Origin: JAKPBU01 sp964425695
GTDB lineage: Bacteria; Pseudomonadota; Gammaproteobacteria; Xanthomonadales; Xanthomonadaceae
DNA length: 64,000 nt
Reading direction: 5' to 3'
Assembly: GCA_964425695.1 (NCBI GenBank)
Contig: CAYRNF010000004.1
Location: forward strand, 1-64,000
Numbering within the stretch: the stretch's first letter is position 1; each line of letters begins with the position of its first letter. Under the pieces are notes generated by a model that was not told where the DNA came from, ran no database searches, and saw only the letters and a program-made list of their open reading frames with translations. This document shows positions 40,784 through 49,294 of this stretch, one piece after another. Made by a program: the position numbers and the translations under genes.

Positions 40784-41548
40784 ATGAGCGCACCCGACCA
40801 ACGCCCCGGCGAAACCACGCATTTCGGCTTCCGCGACGTGCCCACCGGCGAGAAGCAGAAGCTCGTCGGCCAGGTGTTCAGCTCGGTCGCGCGCAGCTAC
40901 GACCTGATGAACGACCTGATGTCGCTGGGCATCCACCGGGTGTGGAAGCGCTACTTCGTGGCCACCGCGCAGGTGAAGCGCGGCGACCGCGTGCTGGACC
41001 TGGCGGGAGGCACCGGCGACATCGCCGCGCTGCTGAAGGACCGCGTGGGCAGCCAGGGCGAGCTGGTCCTGGGCGACATCAACGGCGAGATGCTCAAGGT
41101 CGGGCGCGACCGCATGACCGACCGCGGCAACGTGCGCGGCTTCGAGTACGTGCAGTGCAACGCGGAGCGCCTGCCGTTCCCGGATGCGAGCTTCGACCTG
41201 GTCACCATCGCCTTCGGCCTGCGCAACGTCACCGACAAGGACGCGGCGCTGCGCGAGATGCACCGCGTGCTGAAAGTCGGCGGGCAGGCGCGGGTGCTGG
41301 AGTTCTCGCAGGTGACCGCGGAGTGGTTCAGGCCGGTGTACGACTTCCACTCCTTCAACGTCCTGCCGCGGCTGGGCAAGCTGTTCGCGAACGACGCCGA
41401 CAGCTACCAGTACCTGGCCGAATCGATCCGCAAGCATCCGCCGCAGGACGAGCTGAAGGCCATGATGCTGGCCGCCGGCTTCGACCGCTGCGACTACCGC
41501 AACCTGTCGGCGGGCATCGTGGCGATCCACACCGGGTACCGGACCTGA
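40784..41548 (+). CDS. ubiE: Demethylmenaquinone / 2-methoxy-6-polyprenylbenzoquinol methyltransferase
   Basis: 254-residue SAM-dependent C-methyltransferase of ubiquinone (and menaquinone) synthesis. 'VFSSVARSYDLMNDLMSLGIHR' near residue 31 is the UbiE family signature, SAM motif I is 'VLDLAGGTGDIAAL' near 70, and 'FGLRNVTDKDAALREMHRV' near 146 is the second PROSITE-like block. Length and order of motifs are complete. It is transcribed alone or with the following GGDEF gene, but that gene has its own candidate control site. Confidence 0.96.
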   Translation: MSAPDQRPGETTHFGFRDVPTGEKQKLVGQVFSSVARSYDLMNDLMSLGIHRVWKRYFVATAQVKRGDRVLDLAGGTGDIAALLKDRVGSQGELVLGDINGEMLKVGRDRMTDRGNVRGFEYVQCNAERLPFPDASFDLVTIAFGLRNVTDKDAALREMHRVLKVGGQARVLEFSQVTAEWFRPVYDFHSFNVLPRLGKLFANDADSYQYLAESIRKHPPQDELKAMMLAAGFDRCDYRNLSAGIVAIHTGYRT

Positions 41549-41560
41549 GCGCTTCAGTTT

Positions 41561-41576
41561 TGTGACCTGCGTCACG
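41561..41576. promoter_or_regulatory. CRP/Clp-type operator upstream of the GGDEF gene
   Basis: TGTGA-CCTGCG-TCACG fits the CRP/Clp consensus TGTGA-N6-TCACA with one mismatch. It lies 50 bp before the ATG at 41626. In Xanthomonas the Clp protein binds such sites and is released by cyclic di-GMP. Confidence 0.6.
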
Positions 41577-41625
41577 ACTTGACCTGCTCTACGCTGCGCC
41601 CTGCTTGGAACAGGGGCGTTTCCGG

Positions 41626-42603
41626 ATGCGCGGTGATCGTTGGCTGGCGAGGGTGTTCCCGCGCTCCTACCGTGCACGCCTGCTGGCGGTGATGTTCGTC
41701 TGCACGACGCTGCCGGCGCTGCTGTTCGCGCTGTGGCTGCTCGCCCACCCCGGTGCCGACCCTTACGAAGCGCTGCACGCGGCCAGCCTGACCCTGGCTG
41801 CCCTGGTCCTGGGCAGCCTGGTCGCGCTGCTGCTGCTGTACAGGCTGCTCAAGCCCGTGCGCGACGCCGCCGATGCGCTGGACGCCTACCAGCGCGACCA
41901 GGTGGTGCCGGAAATGGAGGCTTACGGCAGCGACGACATGTCGCGGCTGCTGCGCGGCATCAACCGCTGCCTGCGGCGCATCGACGCGGAGCTGCGCGAA
42001 CTGGAGCGGCATGCGTGCGAGGACACGCTGACCGGCAGCATGAACCGTCGCGGGTGTGAGCAGGCGCTGGCCGATTCGATGACCCTGGCCTGCAACGGGC
42101 GCGCGCCGTTCGTGCTGTTCGTGCTCGACCTGGACAACCTCAAGACGATCAACGACGAGCACGGCCACGCCGCGGGCGATCGGGCGCTGGCGTCGCTGGT
42201 CGAAAGCGCGCGGACCGGCTGCCTGGGCGCGCAGGACTGGATCGGGCGCTGGGGCGGGGACGAGTTCCTGATTGGCCTGCACGACGGATTCGACGCGGCC
42301 CGCGAACGGGTCATGCGCTGGATGCGCTCGCTGGAGGCCACCCGTCCCGACGGCACGGTGCCGATCTTCTTCAGCGCCGGCTGCGCGGCGTACCAGGCTG
42401 GCATGGAGTCTGCCACGCTGTATCGGCAGGCCGACAGCGCCATGTACAAGGCCAAGTTCTCCGGCGGCCACAAACTGGTCTGCCATCGCGGCGGCAAGGC
42501 GGCGAGAAAGCCGCCGCCAGCGGCGGCGGCGCATGCGGAAGATGCCGGGCGGGCGCGTCCGCACGACCGGTCGCAGGCGCCCGTGTTGGAGCGCGTGGGC
42601 TGA
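41626..42603 (+). CDS. Membrane-bound diguanylate cyclase (GGDEF protein)
   Basis: 325-residue inner-membrane protein. Two membrane helices (about 17-37 and 54-76) are followed by a HAMP-like linker ('LLKPVRDAADALDAYQRDQV'), a short coiled coil, and a GGDEF domain (about 135-300). The active-site motif GGDEF is intact at 210-214, so it should make cyclic di-GMP. No RxxD inhibitory site is seen five residues before the motif ('DWIGRWGGDEF'). The C-terminal 45 residues are basic and alanine/proline-rich. Start ATG 41626 is preferred to a TTG at 41605. A Clp-type site upstream suggests feedback, since Clp senses the product in xanthomonads. Confidence 0.9.
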   Translation: MRGDRWLARVFPRSYRARLLAVMFVCTTLPALLFALWLLAHPGADPYEALHAASLTLAALVLGSLVALLLLYRLLKPVRDAADALDAYQRDQVVPEMEAYGSDDMSRLLRGINRCLRRIDAELRELERHACEDTLTGSMNRRGCEQALADSMTLACNGRAPFVLFVLDLDNLKTINDEHGHAAGDRALASLVESARTGCLGAQDWIGRWGGDEFLIGLHDGFDAARERVMRWMRSLEATRPDGTVPIFFSAGCAAYQAGMESATLYRQADSAMYKAKFSGGHKLVCHRGGKAARKPPPAAAAHAEDAGRARPHDRSQAPVLERVG

Positions 42604-42679
42604 CTGCGGCTTCATCATCGTGCATGCGGCAGGAAGTACGGCCACGTAAACTCGTGCCTTTCCCTGGCCCGGAGCCCCT

Positions 42680-44704
42680 ATGCGCCGTTCATTTCCGATG
42701 ATTCCGCTCGCCATCGCGCTGGCGGCCGCAGGCTGCAACCGCGAAGCGGCAGCGCCCGCGCAAGCGGCGGCTCCGGCGGCTGCCGCGGCGCCCACTGCCG
42801 CTACCGCGATCACCGACGAGTTCTCCTACGCCGAACCGGCCAAGGTGGCCATCACCGACCTGGCGCTGGACCTGGCGATCGACTTCGCCGGCAAGCAGCT
42901 GTCCGGTTCGGCGACCTATGCGCTGGACTGGAAGGACCAGACCGCCACCGCACTGGTGCTGGATACGCGGGACCTGACCATCGCCAAGGTGGAGGGCGAA
43001 GGCGCCGGCGGCGCGTGGGCGCCGCTGCAGTACGCGCTGGCACCCGCCGACAAGACGCTGGGCAGCAAGCTCACGATCCAGGCGCCGCAGCGCCCGGCGA
43101 AGGTGCGCGTGACCTACACCACCTCGCCGCAGGCCTCCGGCCTGCAGTGGCTGGAAGCGTCGATGACCGGCGGCAAGCAGCAGCCCTTCATGTTCAGCCA
43201 GTCGCAGCAGATCCACGCGCGCTCGTGGGTGCCGCTGCAGGATACGCCGCAGGTGCGCTTCACCTACACCGCGCGGGTCACCTCGCCGGCGGACACGATG
43301 GTGCTGATGAGCGCCGACAACGACCCGAAGGCGGCGCGCGATGGCGAGTACACCTTCAAGATGCCGCAGAAGATCCCGTCGTACCTGCTGGCGATCGCCG
43401 CGGGCGACCTGGTGTTCGAGCCGATTTCCGGTCGCGCCGGCGTGTGGGCGGAGCCGGGCATGGCCAAGAAGGCCGCCGAGGAATTTGCCGACACCGAGAA
43501 GATGATCGTCACCGCCGAGAAACTGTACGGTCCGTACCGCTGGGACCGCTACGACATCCTGGTGCTGCCGCCGTCGTTCCCGTACGGCGGCATGGAGAAT
43601 CCGCGCCTGACCTTCGCCACGCCCACCGTGGTGACGGGCGACAAGTCGCTGGTGTCTCTGATCGCGCACGAGCTGGCGCACAGCTGGTCCGGCAACCTGG
43701 TGACCTTCGCCACGCCCAAAGACGGCTGGTTGAACGAAGGGTTCACCAGCTACGTCGAAAACCGCCTGGTCGAGGCGCTGTACGGCGCCGAGCGCGCCGC
43801 GCAGGAAACCGTGATCGGCCGCAACGAGCTGAAGGAAGAGTTCAAGACCATCGATCCCAAGCTGCAGGTGCTGTCGCTCAAGCCCGGCGCGGTGTCCGAT
43901 CCCGACGGCGCCTCCAGCGCCACGGTCTACCAAAAGGGCGCATGGTTCCTGCAGTTCCTGGAGCAGCGCTACGGCCGCGACGATTTCGATGCGTTCCTGC
44001 GCGGCTACTTCGACCACTACGCGTTCCAGAGCATCCCCACCACCGAGTTCCTGAAGTACGCCAAGGCCAACCTGGTGGACAAGTACCCGGGCAAGGCGAC
44101 GATGCAGGAGCTGGAACGGTGGGTGTACGAGCCGGGCATCCCGGCCGACGCGCCGCAGGTGCAGTCGCGCGCATTCAGCGTGGTGGACGCCGCGCGGGTG
44201 GCGTGGACAGGCAGTGGCACGCTGCCGTCGCCGCAGGTGACCGACGAATGGGGCACGCACGAGTGGGTGCACTTCATCGAAGGCATGCCCGAAACGCTGA
44301 CGGCGGCGCAATTGGAGCAGCTCGACCGGGCCTACACCTTCACCGGCACGCCCAACGGCGAGATCGCGCAGCGGTGGTATCCGCTCACCGTGCGCAGCGG
44401 CTACACGCAGGCACGCGCGGAAATCGAGAAGTTCCTGCAGACCATCGGCCGCCGCAAGCTGATCATGCCCACCTACGAGGCGCTGGTGGCCACCACCGAC
44501 GGGCTGGAATTCGCCAAGGCCGTGTTCGCCAAGGCCAGGCCGGGCTACCACCCCATCACCACCGCCTCGGTGGAGAAGGTGATCGCCGAAGCCAAGCCCA
44601 CGGCCGCGACGCCACCGCAGACCGCTCCGGCGGACGCCGCACCGGCGCCGGCCGCGCCCGCCAAGGCGGCGCACACCGATGGCACGTCGGGCAACGCAGG
44701 CTGA
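42680..44704 (+). CDS. M1-family metallopeptidase (aminopeptidase) lipoprotein
   Basis: 674-residue zinc aminopeptidase of the gluzincin M1 clan, similar to LTA4-hydrolase-like bacterial enzymes. It has a lipobox 'AIALAAAGCN' (Cys16) and an alanine-rich linker. The substrate-binding 'YGGMENPRLTFA' precedes the zinc site His330-Glu331-x-x-His334 (AHELAHSW) and Glu353 in 'NEGFTSYVE'. A C-terminal helical domain and an alanine/proline tail follow. It is expected on the periplasmic side of a membrane, removing N-terminal residues from peptides. It is transcribed in the same direction as ubiE and the GGDEF gene but has its own GGAG ribosome site just before ATG 42680. Confidence 0.93.
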   Translation: MRRSFPMIPLAIALAAAGCNREAAAPAQAAAPAAAAAPTAATAITDEFSYAEPAKVAITDLALDLAIDFAGKQLSGSATYALDWKDQTATALVLDTRDLTIAKVEGEGAGGAWAPLQYALAPADKTLGSKLTIQAPQRPAKVRVTYTTSPQASGLQWLEASMTGGKQQPFMFSQSQQIHARSWVPLQDTPQVRFTYTARVTSPADTMVLMSADNDPKAARDGEYTFKMPQKIPSYLLAIAAGDLVFEPISGRAGVWAEPGMAKKAAEEFADTEKMIVTAEKLYGPYRWDRYDILVLPPSFPYGGMENPRLTFATPTVVTGDKSLVSLIAHELAHSWSGNLVTFATPKDGWLNEGFTSYVENRLVEALYGAERAAQETVIGRNELKEEFKTIDPKLQVLSLKPGAVSDPDGASSATVYQKGAWFLQFLEQRYGRDDFDAFLRGYFDHYAFQSIPTTEFLKYAKANLVDKYPGKATMQELERWVYEPGIPADAPQVQSRAFSVVDAARVAWTGSGTLPSPQVTDEWGTHEWVHFIEGMPETLTAAQLEQLDRAYTFTGTPNGEIAQRWYPLTVRSGYTQARAEIEKFLQTIGRRKLIMPTYEALVATTDGLEFAKAVFAKARPGYHPITTASVEKVIAEAKPTAATPPQTAPADAAPAPAAPAKAAHTDGTSGNAG

Positions 44705-44949
44705 GCGCGCCGTGCAGGCGGGCCAGCGCGCGCATGCGTCCAAATCCGCGGCCGCCGCGTCCGGGCTTCGGCGGAGCAGGGCGCATGCGTTACGCGCGAC
44801 GGTCCGCGCTGTCCTGCCTGCGGGTCGCCAGCGCTGCACCGGCGCGCTTCCGGCGGCTTCGATGCCCGATGCATTGAAGTCGCTGGACGACCGCCGCGCA
44901 CTGCCGCGCTGAACGCCAACGCGGTCGTTTCGCCAAGGCACCAGTCGCC

Positions 44950-45924
44950 ATGCCACGCAGGCCGACACTCAGGCAGTTGATCCTCGCGGCCGCCGCCATG
45001 GCCGCCGTGTTGTGGCTGGTCGCGGCCGTGGTGGTCTGGCGCGATCCCTATGCGGTGGTGCGCACCGAGTACGCGCGCCAGCGCATCGCCGCAGGCTTGT
45101 CCCAGGACAGCGTGCAGGCGGCCGGACACCGCTGGGTGTACGCGTACAGCAACGACGCGCCCGCCGACGCGCCCACCGTGGTGATGCTGCACGGCTTCAC
45201 CGGCAGCAAGGAAAACTGGTACCCGGTCGCGGGCCTGCTCGAAGGCCGCTACCGCCTGCTGGTCCCGGACCTGCCCGGCTGGGGCCAGAGCCAGCGCAGG
45301 CGCGGCGCGGACTACGGATTCGTGGCGCAGGCCGAGCGCGTCGCCGCCTTCATCCGCCGCGTGTCTCCCGGCAGGCCGGTGGTGCTGGTGGGGCATTCGA
45401 TGGGCGGTGGCATCGCGCCGCTGGTGGCGGCGCGCCATCCGGCGCTGGTGTCGCAGGTCGGCCTGCTGGCCGCCGCGGGCGTGCGCTTTCGCGACAACCA
45501 GTTCGGCATCGACGTGCTCGCCGGACAGAACCCGTTCGGCGTGGACGATGCCGCCACCCTGCAGCGCTACCTCGACATCCTGTTCACCTCGTCCGACACG
45601 CAGCCCTGGGTGCCGTGGCCGGTGTCGGAGATCGTGATCGCGCGGCGCCGCAGCGATGCGCGCTTCGAACAGTCCGTGCTGGACCGCATCGGGCGCAGCG
45701 GCGAGCGCTTCGCCCCCGGAGCCGCCGCGCGCGACGTGCGCCAGCCGGCGCTGCTGCTGTGGTGCCGGCAGGACGAGGTGATCGACGCCAGCGCCATGGA
45801 CCTGTTCGCGCAGCGCATGCCGCAGGCCCTGCGCGTGCTGCTGGACGGCTGCGGGCACATGTCCTTGATGGAGCGGCCGGAAGAAGTCGCCGCGGCGATC
45901 GAGCGGCTGGCCGCCACGCGATAA
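44950..45924 (+). CDS. Alpha/beta hydrolase with N-terminal membrane anchor
   Basis: 324-residue hydrolase. An uncleaved-looking hydrophobic segment (residues 9-30, 'LILAAAAMAAVLWLVAAVVVW') probably anchors it in the inner membrane facing the periplasm. The hydrolase core has the oxyanion motif 'VMLHGFTGSKENW' near 78, the nucleophile Ser150 in 'VGHSMGGG', Asp in 'LLLWCRQDEVID' and His in 'DGCGHMSLMERPEE'. These match lipase/epoxide-hydrolase-like enzymes, but the substrate is not predictable. It begins at ATG 44950 after a 245-bp spacer in which I see no gene or clear signal. Confidence 0.88.
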   Translation: MPRRPTLRQLILAAAAMAAVLWLVAAVVVWRDPYAVVRTEYARQRIAAGLSQDSVQAAGHRWVYAYSNDAPADAPTVVMLHGFTGSKENWYPVAGLLEGRYRLLVPDLPGWGQSQRRRGADYGFVAQAERVAAFIRRVSPGRPVVLVGHSMGGGIAPLVAARHPALVSQVGLLAAAGVRFRDNQFGIDVLAGQNPFGVDDAATLQRYLDILFTSSDTQPWVPWPVSEIVIARRRSDARFEQSVLDRIGRSGERFAPGAAARDVRQPALLLWCRQDEVIDASAMDLFAQRMPQALRVLLDGCGHMSLMERPEEVAAAIERLAATR

Positions 45925-46023
45925 CCGCCAGACGCCTCGCCGCGTGCGATCCCGGGCCAGCGCACGATTGCCGCCACCCGTGCACTGCCCGATGATGCGG
46001 CCAATCCCGATCGGAGCGTGCGC

Positions 46024-46740
46024 ATGAAACCTGTCCTGGCTGCCTGTCTGCTGCTGGCGACGTTGCCGGGGTGCCAACGTGCCGAAGAGCCTGGCAACGC
46101 CGCCAGCGCCGTCCCCAGCGCCGCCGAAGACGCGGCCGCCAAGGCGCAGGCCGCGTTCGAGGACGCGGTGGCCAAGGAAAACTGGCCGCTCGCCAAGGCC
46201 CAGGCCGACGTGCTCATGGCGCAGTACCCGGGGACCCGCGCCGCCCAGGCCGTGGAAGCGCGCTACGCCGAAGTCAAGGACAAGGCCGAGGCGCTGCGCG
46301 AAAACGCGCGCACCGCCGCGCTGTGGCTGTACCAGACCCAGCCGGTGACAGGCGGCCAGCAGCTGTCGGCGTCCATCCAGTCGAAGGAAGGCGTGGACAC
46401 CGACGGCTCCGGCGCAAAACCCGTGAAGCTGATCTTCCGCGACCATCCCGACTGGGGCCGCAGCAGCTACCTGGTGCTGCAGGGCGGCGACTTCGACTGC
46501 TACGGCGGCTGCCGCGTGCAGGTCAGGGTGGACGATCAGCCGGCGAAGGCGATGGCCGCCTCGCGCCCCAAGACCGACGAGGCTATCGCCATGTTCATCG
46601 AGGACGAGAAGGCCCTGTGGCGGATGACGCAGGGCGCCAAGGCGATCTCGATCGAATTCCCTGCGCAGGGGCAGGGCAAGAAGACAGCCGTCTTCGAAGT
46701 GGGCGGCCTGGACCGCAACCGGATGCCGGGTTGGGGTTGA
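46024..46740 (+). CDS. Lipoprotein of unknown function
   Basis: 238-residue predicted lipoprotein with lipobox 'LLLATLPGC' (Cys17). A helical, alanine-rich segment (about 30-100, 'AQAAFEDAVAKENWPLAKAQ') is followed by a beta-rich domain with two close cysteines ('GGDFDCYGGCRVQVRVDD') that could form a disulfide. I do not recognise the family. ATG 46024 is preferred over GTG 46018; GGAG lies about 8 nt upstream. It is convergent with the secreted protein gene that ends at 46768. Confidence 0.72.
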   Translation: MKPVLAACLLLATLPGCQRAEEPGNAASAVPSAAEDAAAKAQAAFEDAVAKENWPLAKAQADVLMAQYPGTRAAQAVEARYAEVKDKAEALRENARTAALWLYQTQPVTGGQQLSASIQSKEGVDTDGSGAKPVKLIFRDHPDWGRSSYLVLQGGDFDCYGGCRVQVRVDDQPAKAMAASRPKTDEAIAMFIEDEKALWRMTQGAKAISIEFPAQGQGKKTAVFEVGGLDRNRMPGWG

Positions 46741-46767
46741 GGGACGCCTGCCAGGCTCATCCCGGCG

Positions 46768-48135
46768 TCAGTCGAACCACAGCAAGGGCATGTCCGGGTT
46801 CATGGAGATGTTGCGGAAATCGCCCTTGGCGAACCCGACCGATTCCACGTCGTGGCAGCCCGGCTTCAGCGCCGCGTTGCCTGCAGCGAGATAGCTGGCG
46901 GACAGGGTGCGCGTGCTGACCGCATGCGGCAGCGGACCCAGCGGCTGGTAGCCGGTGCTGCCCACGTACTTGCCGTCGATGCGCAGGCGCAGGGTGACCT
47001 CGCCGCCCGGATCGTGCTGGTCGCCCTGGATGCGGGTCTTGCTGGAGAACAGCACCACGCCGTTGTGGTCGCGCGGGATGCACACCCGCGCCTTGCCCAG
47101 CACCACGTGTCCGCCCGCGGGCGGGCACTTCTTCGGATTGAAGCCGTTGGTCCCCAGGCAGATGTAGGAAAAGCGGCTGTTCACGCCGCCGACCTTGTAG
47201 TGCCGGGGATCGGCGCGCGCGCTGCCGACCACGCGCATGCCGCCCGACAGCGTGACCAGCCGCGCGCTGCGACCGACGCGGTATTTCACCGCGTTGGTGG
47301 AGGCCATCTTCGGCTGGTAGTACGGGGATTCGGAGGCGACCAGCGCAACCGCGCCACCGCCGCGCGGCACCTCGAACAGTGCCTGCGAGAACATCGAGGC
47401 CTGGCTTTCCGCGCCTTCGCGGAACAGGTCGTTGATCGACCACGTCATCCGCCAGATCGGCGGCTCGCGACCGTCCAGGAAGATGCCCCACATCGCATCG
47501 CCCGGCGAGGTGGCCGCGTAGCTGCGCCCGGAGGCCATCGCAACCACCGCCCCGCCCGAGGCCCCGGCGCGATGCGCCAGTACGGTCTTTCGACCGATCC
47601 CGGGCAACGGGGTGCCTTCCGGCGTGTCGCGCGTATCGAAGTCCAGCCACGGGCTGGGCCGGTCCAGTCGCGACACGATCACCTCGCGCGCCGGCTGCAG
47701 CATGGCCGACAGGTTGCTGCCGGCACGGAAGCGCGCCGCGCCTCCGGCACTGCGCCCATGCAGCGTCACCCGCACGGGACCCGGCTGCACCCGGACCGCG
47801 CCGATGGCATTGAACGCGTGCGGCTGCGGCGCGCCCGACCCGCGCCAGTCGGTGACGCTGTCGTTGGACACCGCTTTTCCGTCCACGCTGATGTACGCGT
47901 TGGCGATGGTCTGCCCCGCCGGCGCGTAGACGCCATCGGACTGTACGTAGAGCCAGCCCGGTTCGCGCACCTGCAGGCGCAGCGACAGCAGTTCGACCGG
48001 CGCGCCGGGCCGGATCGTGCGCTCCTGCGACATCTGCAGGTAGCGCGACTCCGGGCTGGCGGCGCTGGCCGCGAACGCGACGCACAGCAACGCGGCAGCG
48101 GCCCAGCATGTCGCGCGTGCGGCGAGGCGACGCAT
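46768..48135 (-). CDS. Secreted protein of unknown function
   Basis: 455-residue protein with a clear signal peptide ('WAAAALLCVAFAASAASPES', cleavage near residue 26). The mature part is beta-rich with many glycine/serine turns and a few cysteines ('YICLGTNGFNPKKCPPAGG', 'VCIPRDHNG', 'LKPGCHDVES') that may form disulfides. No enzyme motif was recognised. Its ATG lies 4 bp after the stop codon of the PfkB-type kinase upstream, so the two are co-transcribed, although no functional connection is obvious. Confidence 0.75.
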   Translation of the reverse strand: MRRLAARATCWAAAALLCVAFAASAASPESRYLQMSQERTIRPGAPVELLSLRLQVREPGWLYVQSDGVYAPAGQTIANAYISVDGKAVSNDSVTDWRGSGAPQPHAFNAIGAVRVQPGPVRVTLHGRSAGGAARFRAGSNLSAMLQPAREVIVSRLDRPSPWLDFDTRDTPEGTPLPGIGRKTVLAHRAGASGGAVVAMASGRSYAATSPGDAMWGIFLDGREPPIWRMTWSINDLFREGAESQASMFSQALFEVPRGGGAVALVASESPYYQPKMASTNAVKYRVGRSARLVTLSGGMRVVGSARADPRHYKVGGVNSRFSYICLGTNGFNPKKCPPAGGHVVLGKARVCIPRDHNGVVLFSSKTRIQGDQHDPGGEVTLRLRIDGKYVGSTGYQPLGPLPHAVSTRTLSASYLAAGNAALKPGCHDVESVGFAKGDFRNISMNPDMPLLWFD

Positions 48136-48139
48136 GCGC

Positions 48140-49072
48140 CTACAGCGCGTAGCCGAACTGCTGCTTGAACTGCTCGGCGAACTCGTCGTAGTCGAAGCGC
48201 TGGTTCTGGGTGCCGGGGTGCTCCACCTTCAGCGCGCCCATCAGGTTGCCCATGCGGCCGATGGTCATCCAGTCGTAGCCCTTCTCGATGCCGAACAGCA
48301 GGCCGGCGCGGAACGCATCGCCGCAGCCGGTGGGATCGGTGACGCGGCGCTCGTGCGCGGGCGCCACGTCGTGCACCTTGCCGTCGGCATGGATCACCGC
48401 GCCGTGCGGGCCGCGGGTGGCGATGTACGCCTTCACCTTGCCGGCGATCTCCTTTTCGCTCCAGCCGGTGCGTTCCTGCAGCAGGTTGGACTCGTAATCG
48501 TTGACGGTGACGTAGTCGGCCTGCTCGATGAACGCGCGCAGTTCGGCGCCGTTGAACAGCGGCATGGCCTGGCCCGGGTCGAACACGAACGGAATGCCGG
48601 CCTCGGCGAATTCCTGCGCGTTCTGCAGCATGCCCTCGCGCCCGTCCGGGCTGACGATGCCGATGGTCACGCCGGCGACGTCCTTCACGTGGTTCTCGTA
48701 GCTGCGCATCATCGCGCCGGGATGGAACGCGGTGATCTGGTTGTTGTCGTGGTCGGTGGTGATGAACGCCTGCGGCGTGAACAGCTCGGCGATCTCCTTG
48801 ACGTGGGTCAGGGTGATGCCGAACTCCTCGAAATGCTCGCGGTAGGGCCCAAAGTCCTGGCCCACGGTGGCCATGGGGATCGGATCGCCACCCAGCAGCT
48901 TCAGGTTGTAGGCGATGTTGCCGGCGCAGCCGCCGAACTCGCGGCGCATCCGCGGTACCAGGAACGACACGTTGAGGATGTGGACCTTGTCCGGGAGGAT
49001 GTGGTTCTTGAACTGGTCGGGGAACACCATGATGGTGTCGTAGGCCAGGGAACCGCAGATCAGGGCAGCCAT
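48140..49072 (-). CDS. PfkB-family kinase (adenosine kinase-like)
   Basis: 310-residue cytoplasmic kinase of the ribokinase/adenosine kinase superfamily. 'MAALICGSLAYDTIMVF' begins the fold, 'FGGCAGNIAYNLKLLG' is the substrate-binding signature, and 'VTDPTGCGDAFRAGLLFG' near residue 240 carries the catalytic Asp of the second PfkB motif. Xanthomonads have a single gene of this type usually annotated as adenosine or carbohydrate kinase; which substrate is used here cannot be told. A TACCAT box at 49112-49107 on the minus strand could be its -10. It is divergent from mreB, with 222 bp between them. Confidence 0.88.
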   Translation of the reverse strand: MAALICGSLAYDTIMVFPDQFKNHILPDKVHILNVSFLVPRMRREFGGCAGNIAYNLKLLGGDPIPMATVGQDFGPYREHFEEFGITLTHVKEIAELFTPQAFITTDHDNNQITAFHPGAMMRSYENHVKDVAGVTIGIVSPDGREGMLQNAQEFAEAGIPFVFDPGQAMPLFNGAELRAFIEQADYVTVNDYESNLLQERTGWSEKEIAGKVKAYIATRGPHGAVIHADGKVHDVAPAHERRVTDPTGCGDAFRAGLLFGIEKGYDWMTIGRMGNLMGALKVEHPGTQNQRFDYDEFAEQFKQQFGYAL

Positions 49073-49294
49073 CGAAGGTCCGGGAGTCGGGAAAGGAAGG
49101 GCGGGAATGGTAACCGCCGCCGCCGCGGACGCGTTCCGGGCCGCTGCGGCGGGTTGGCGCCGCCGGGCCTGCGCCCGCGCTTCCAAATCGCGGATTTGCC
49201 GGGATTTTTTCCGGTTCCGCCGTGCCCCTGCGGCGGCCCCCGTCTGCTAGGCTAACCGCCCCCTTTCACCCCATCCTCACGGCGCCCCCGACCG

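Noticed and set aside
44679..44949. Possible small gene between the M1 peptidase and the alpha/beta hydrolase
   Set aside because: The frame overlaps the end of the peptidase gene, is strongly biased to Ala/Arg, and shows neither a signal peptide nor a credible start.
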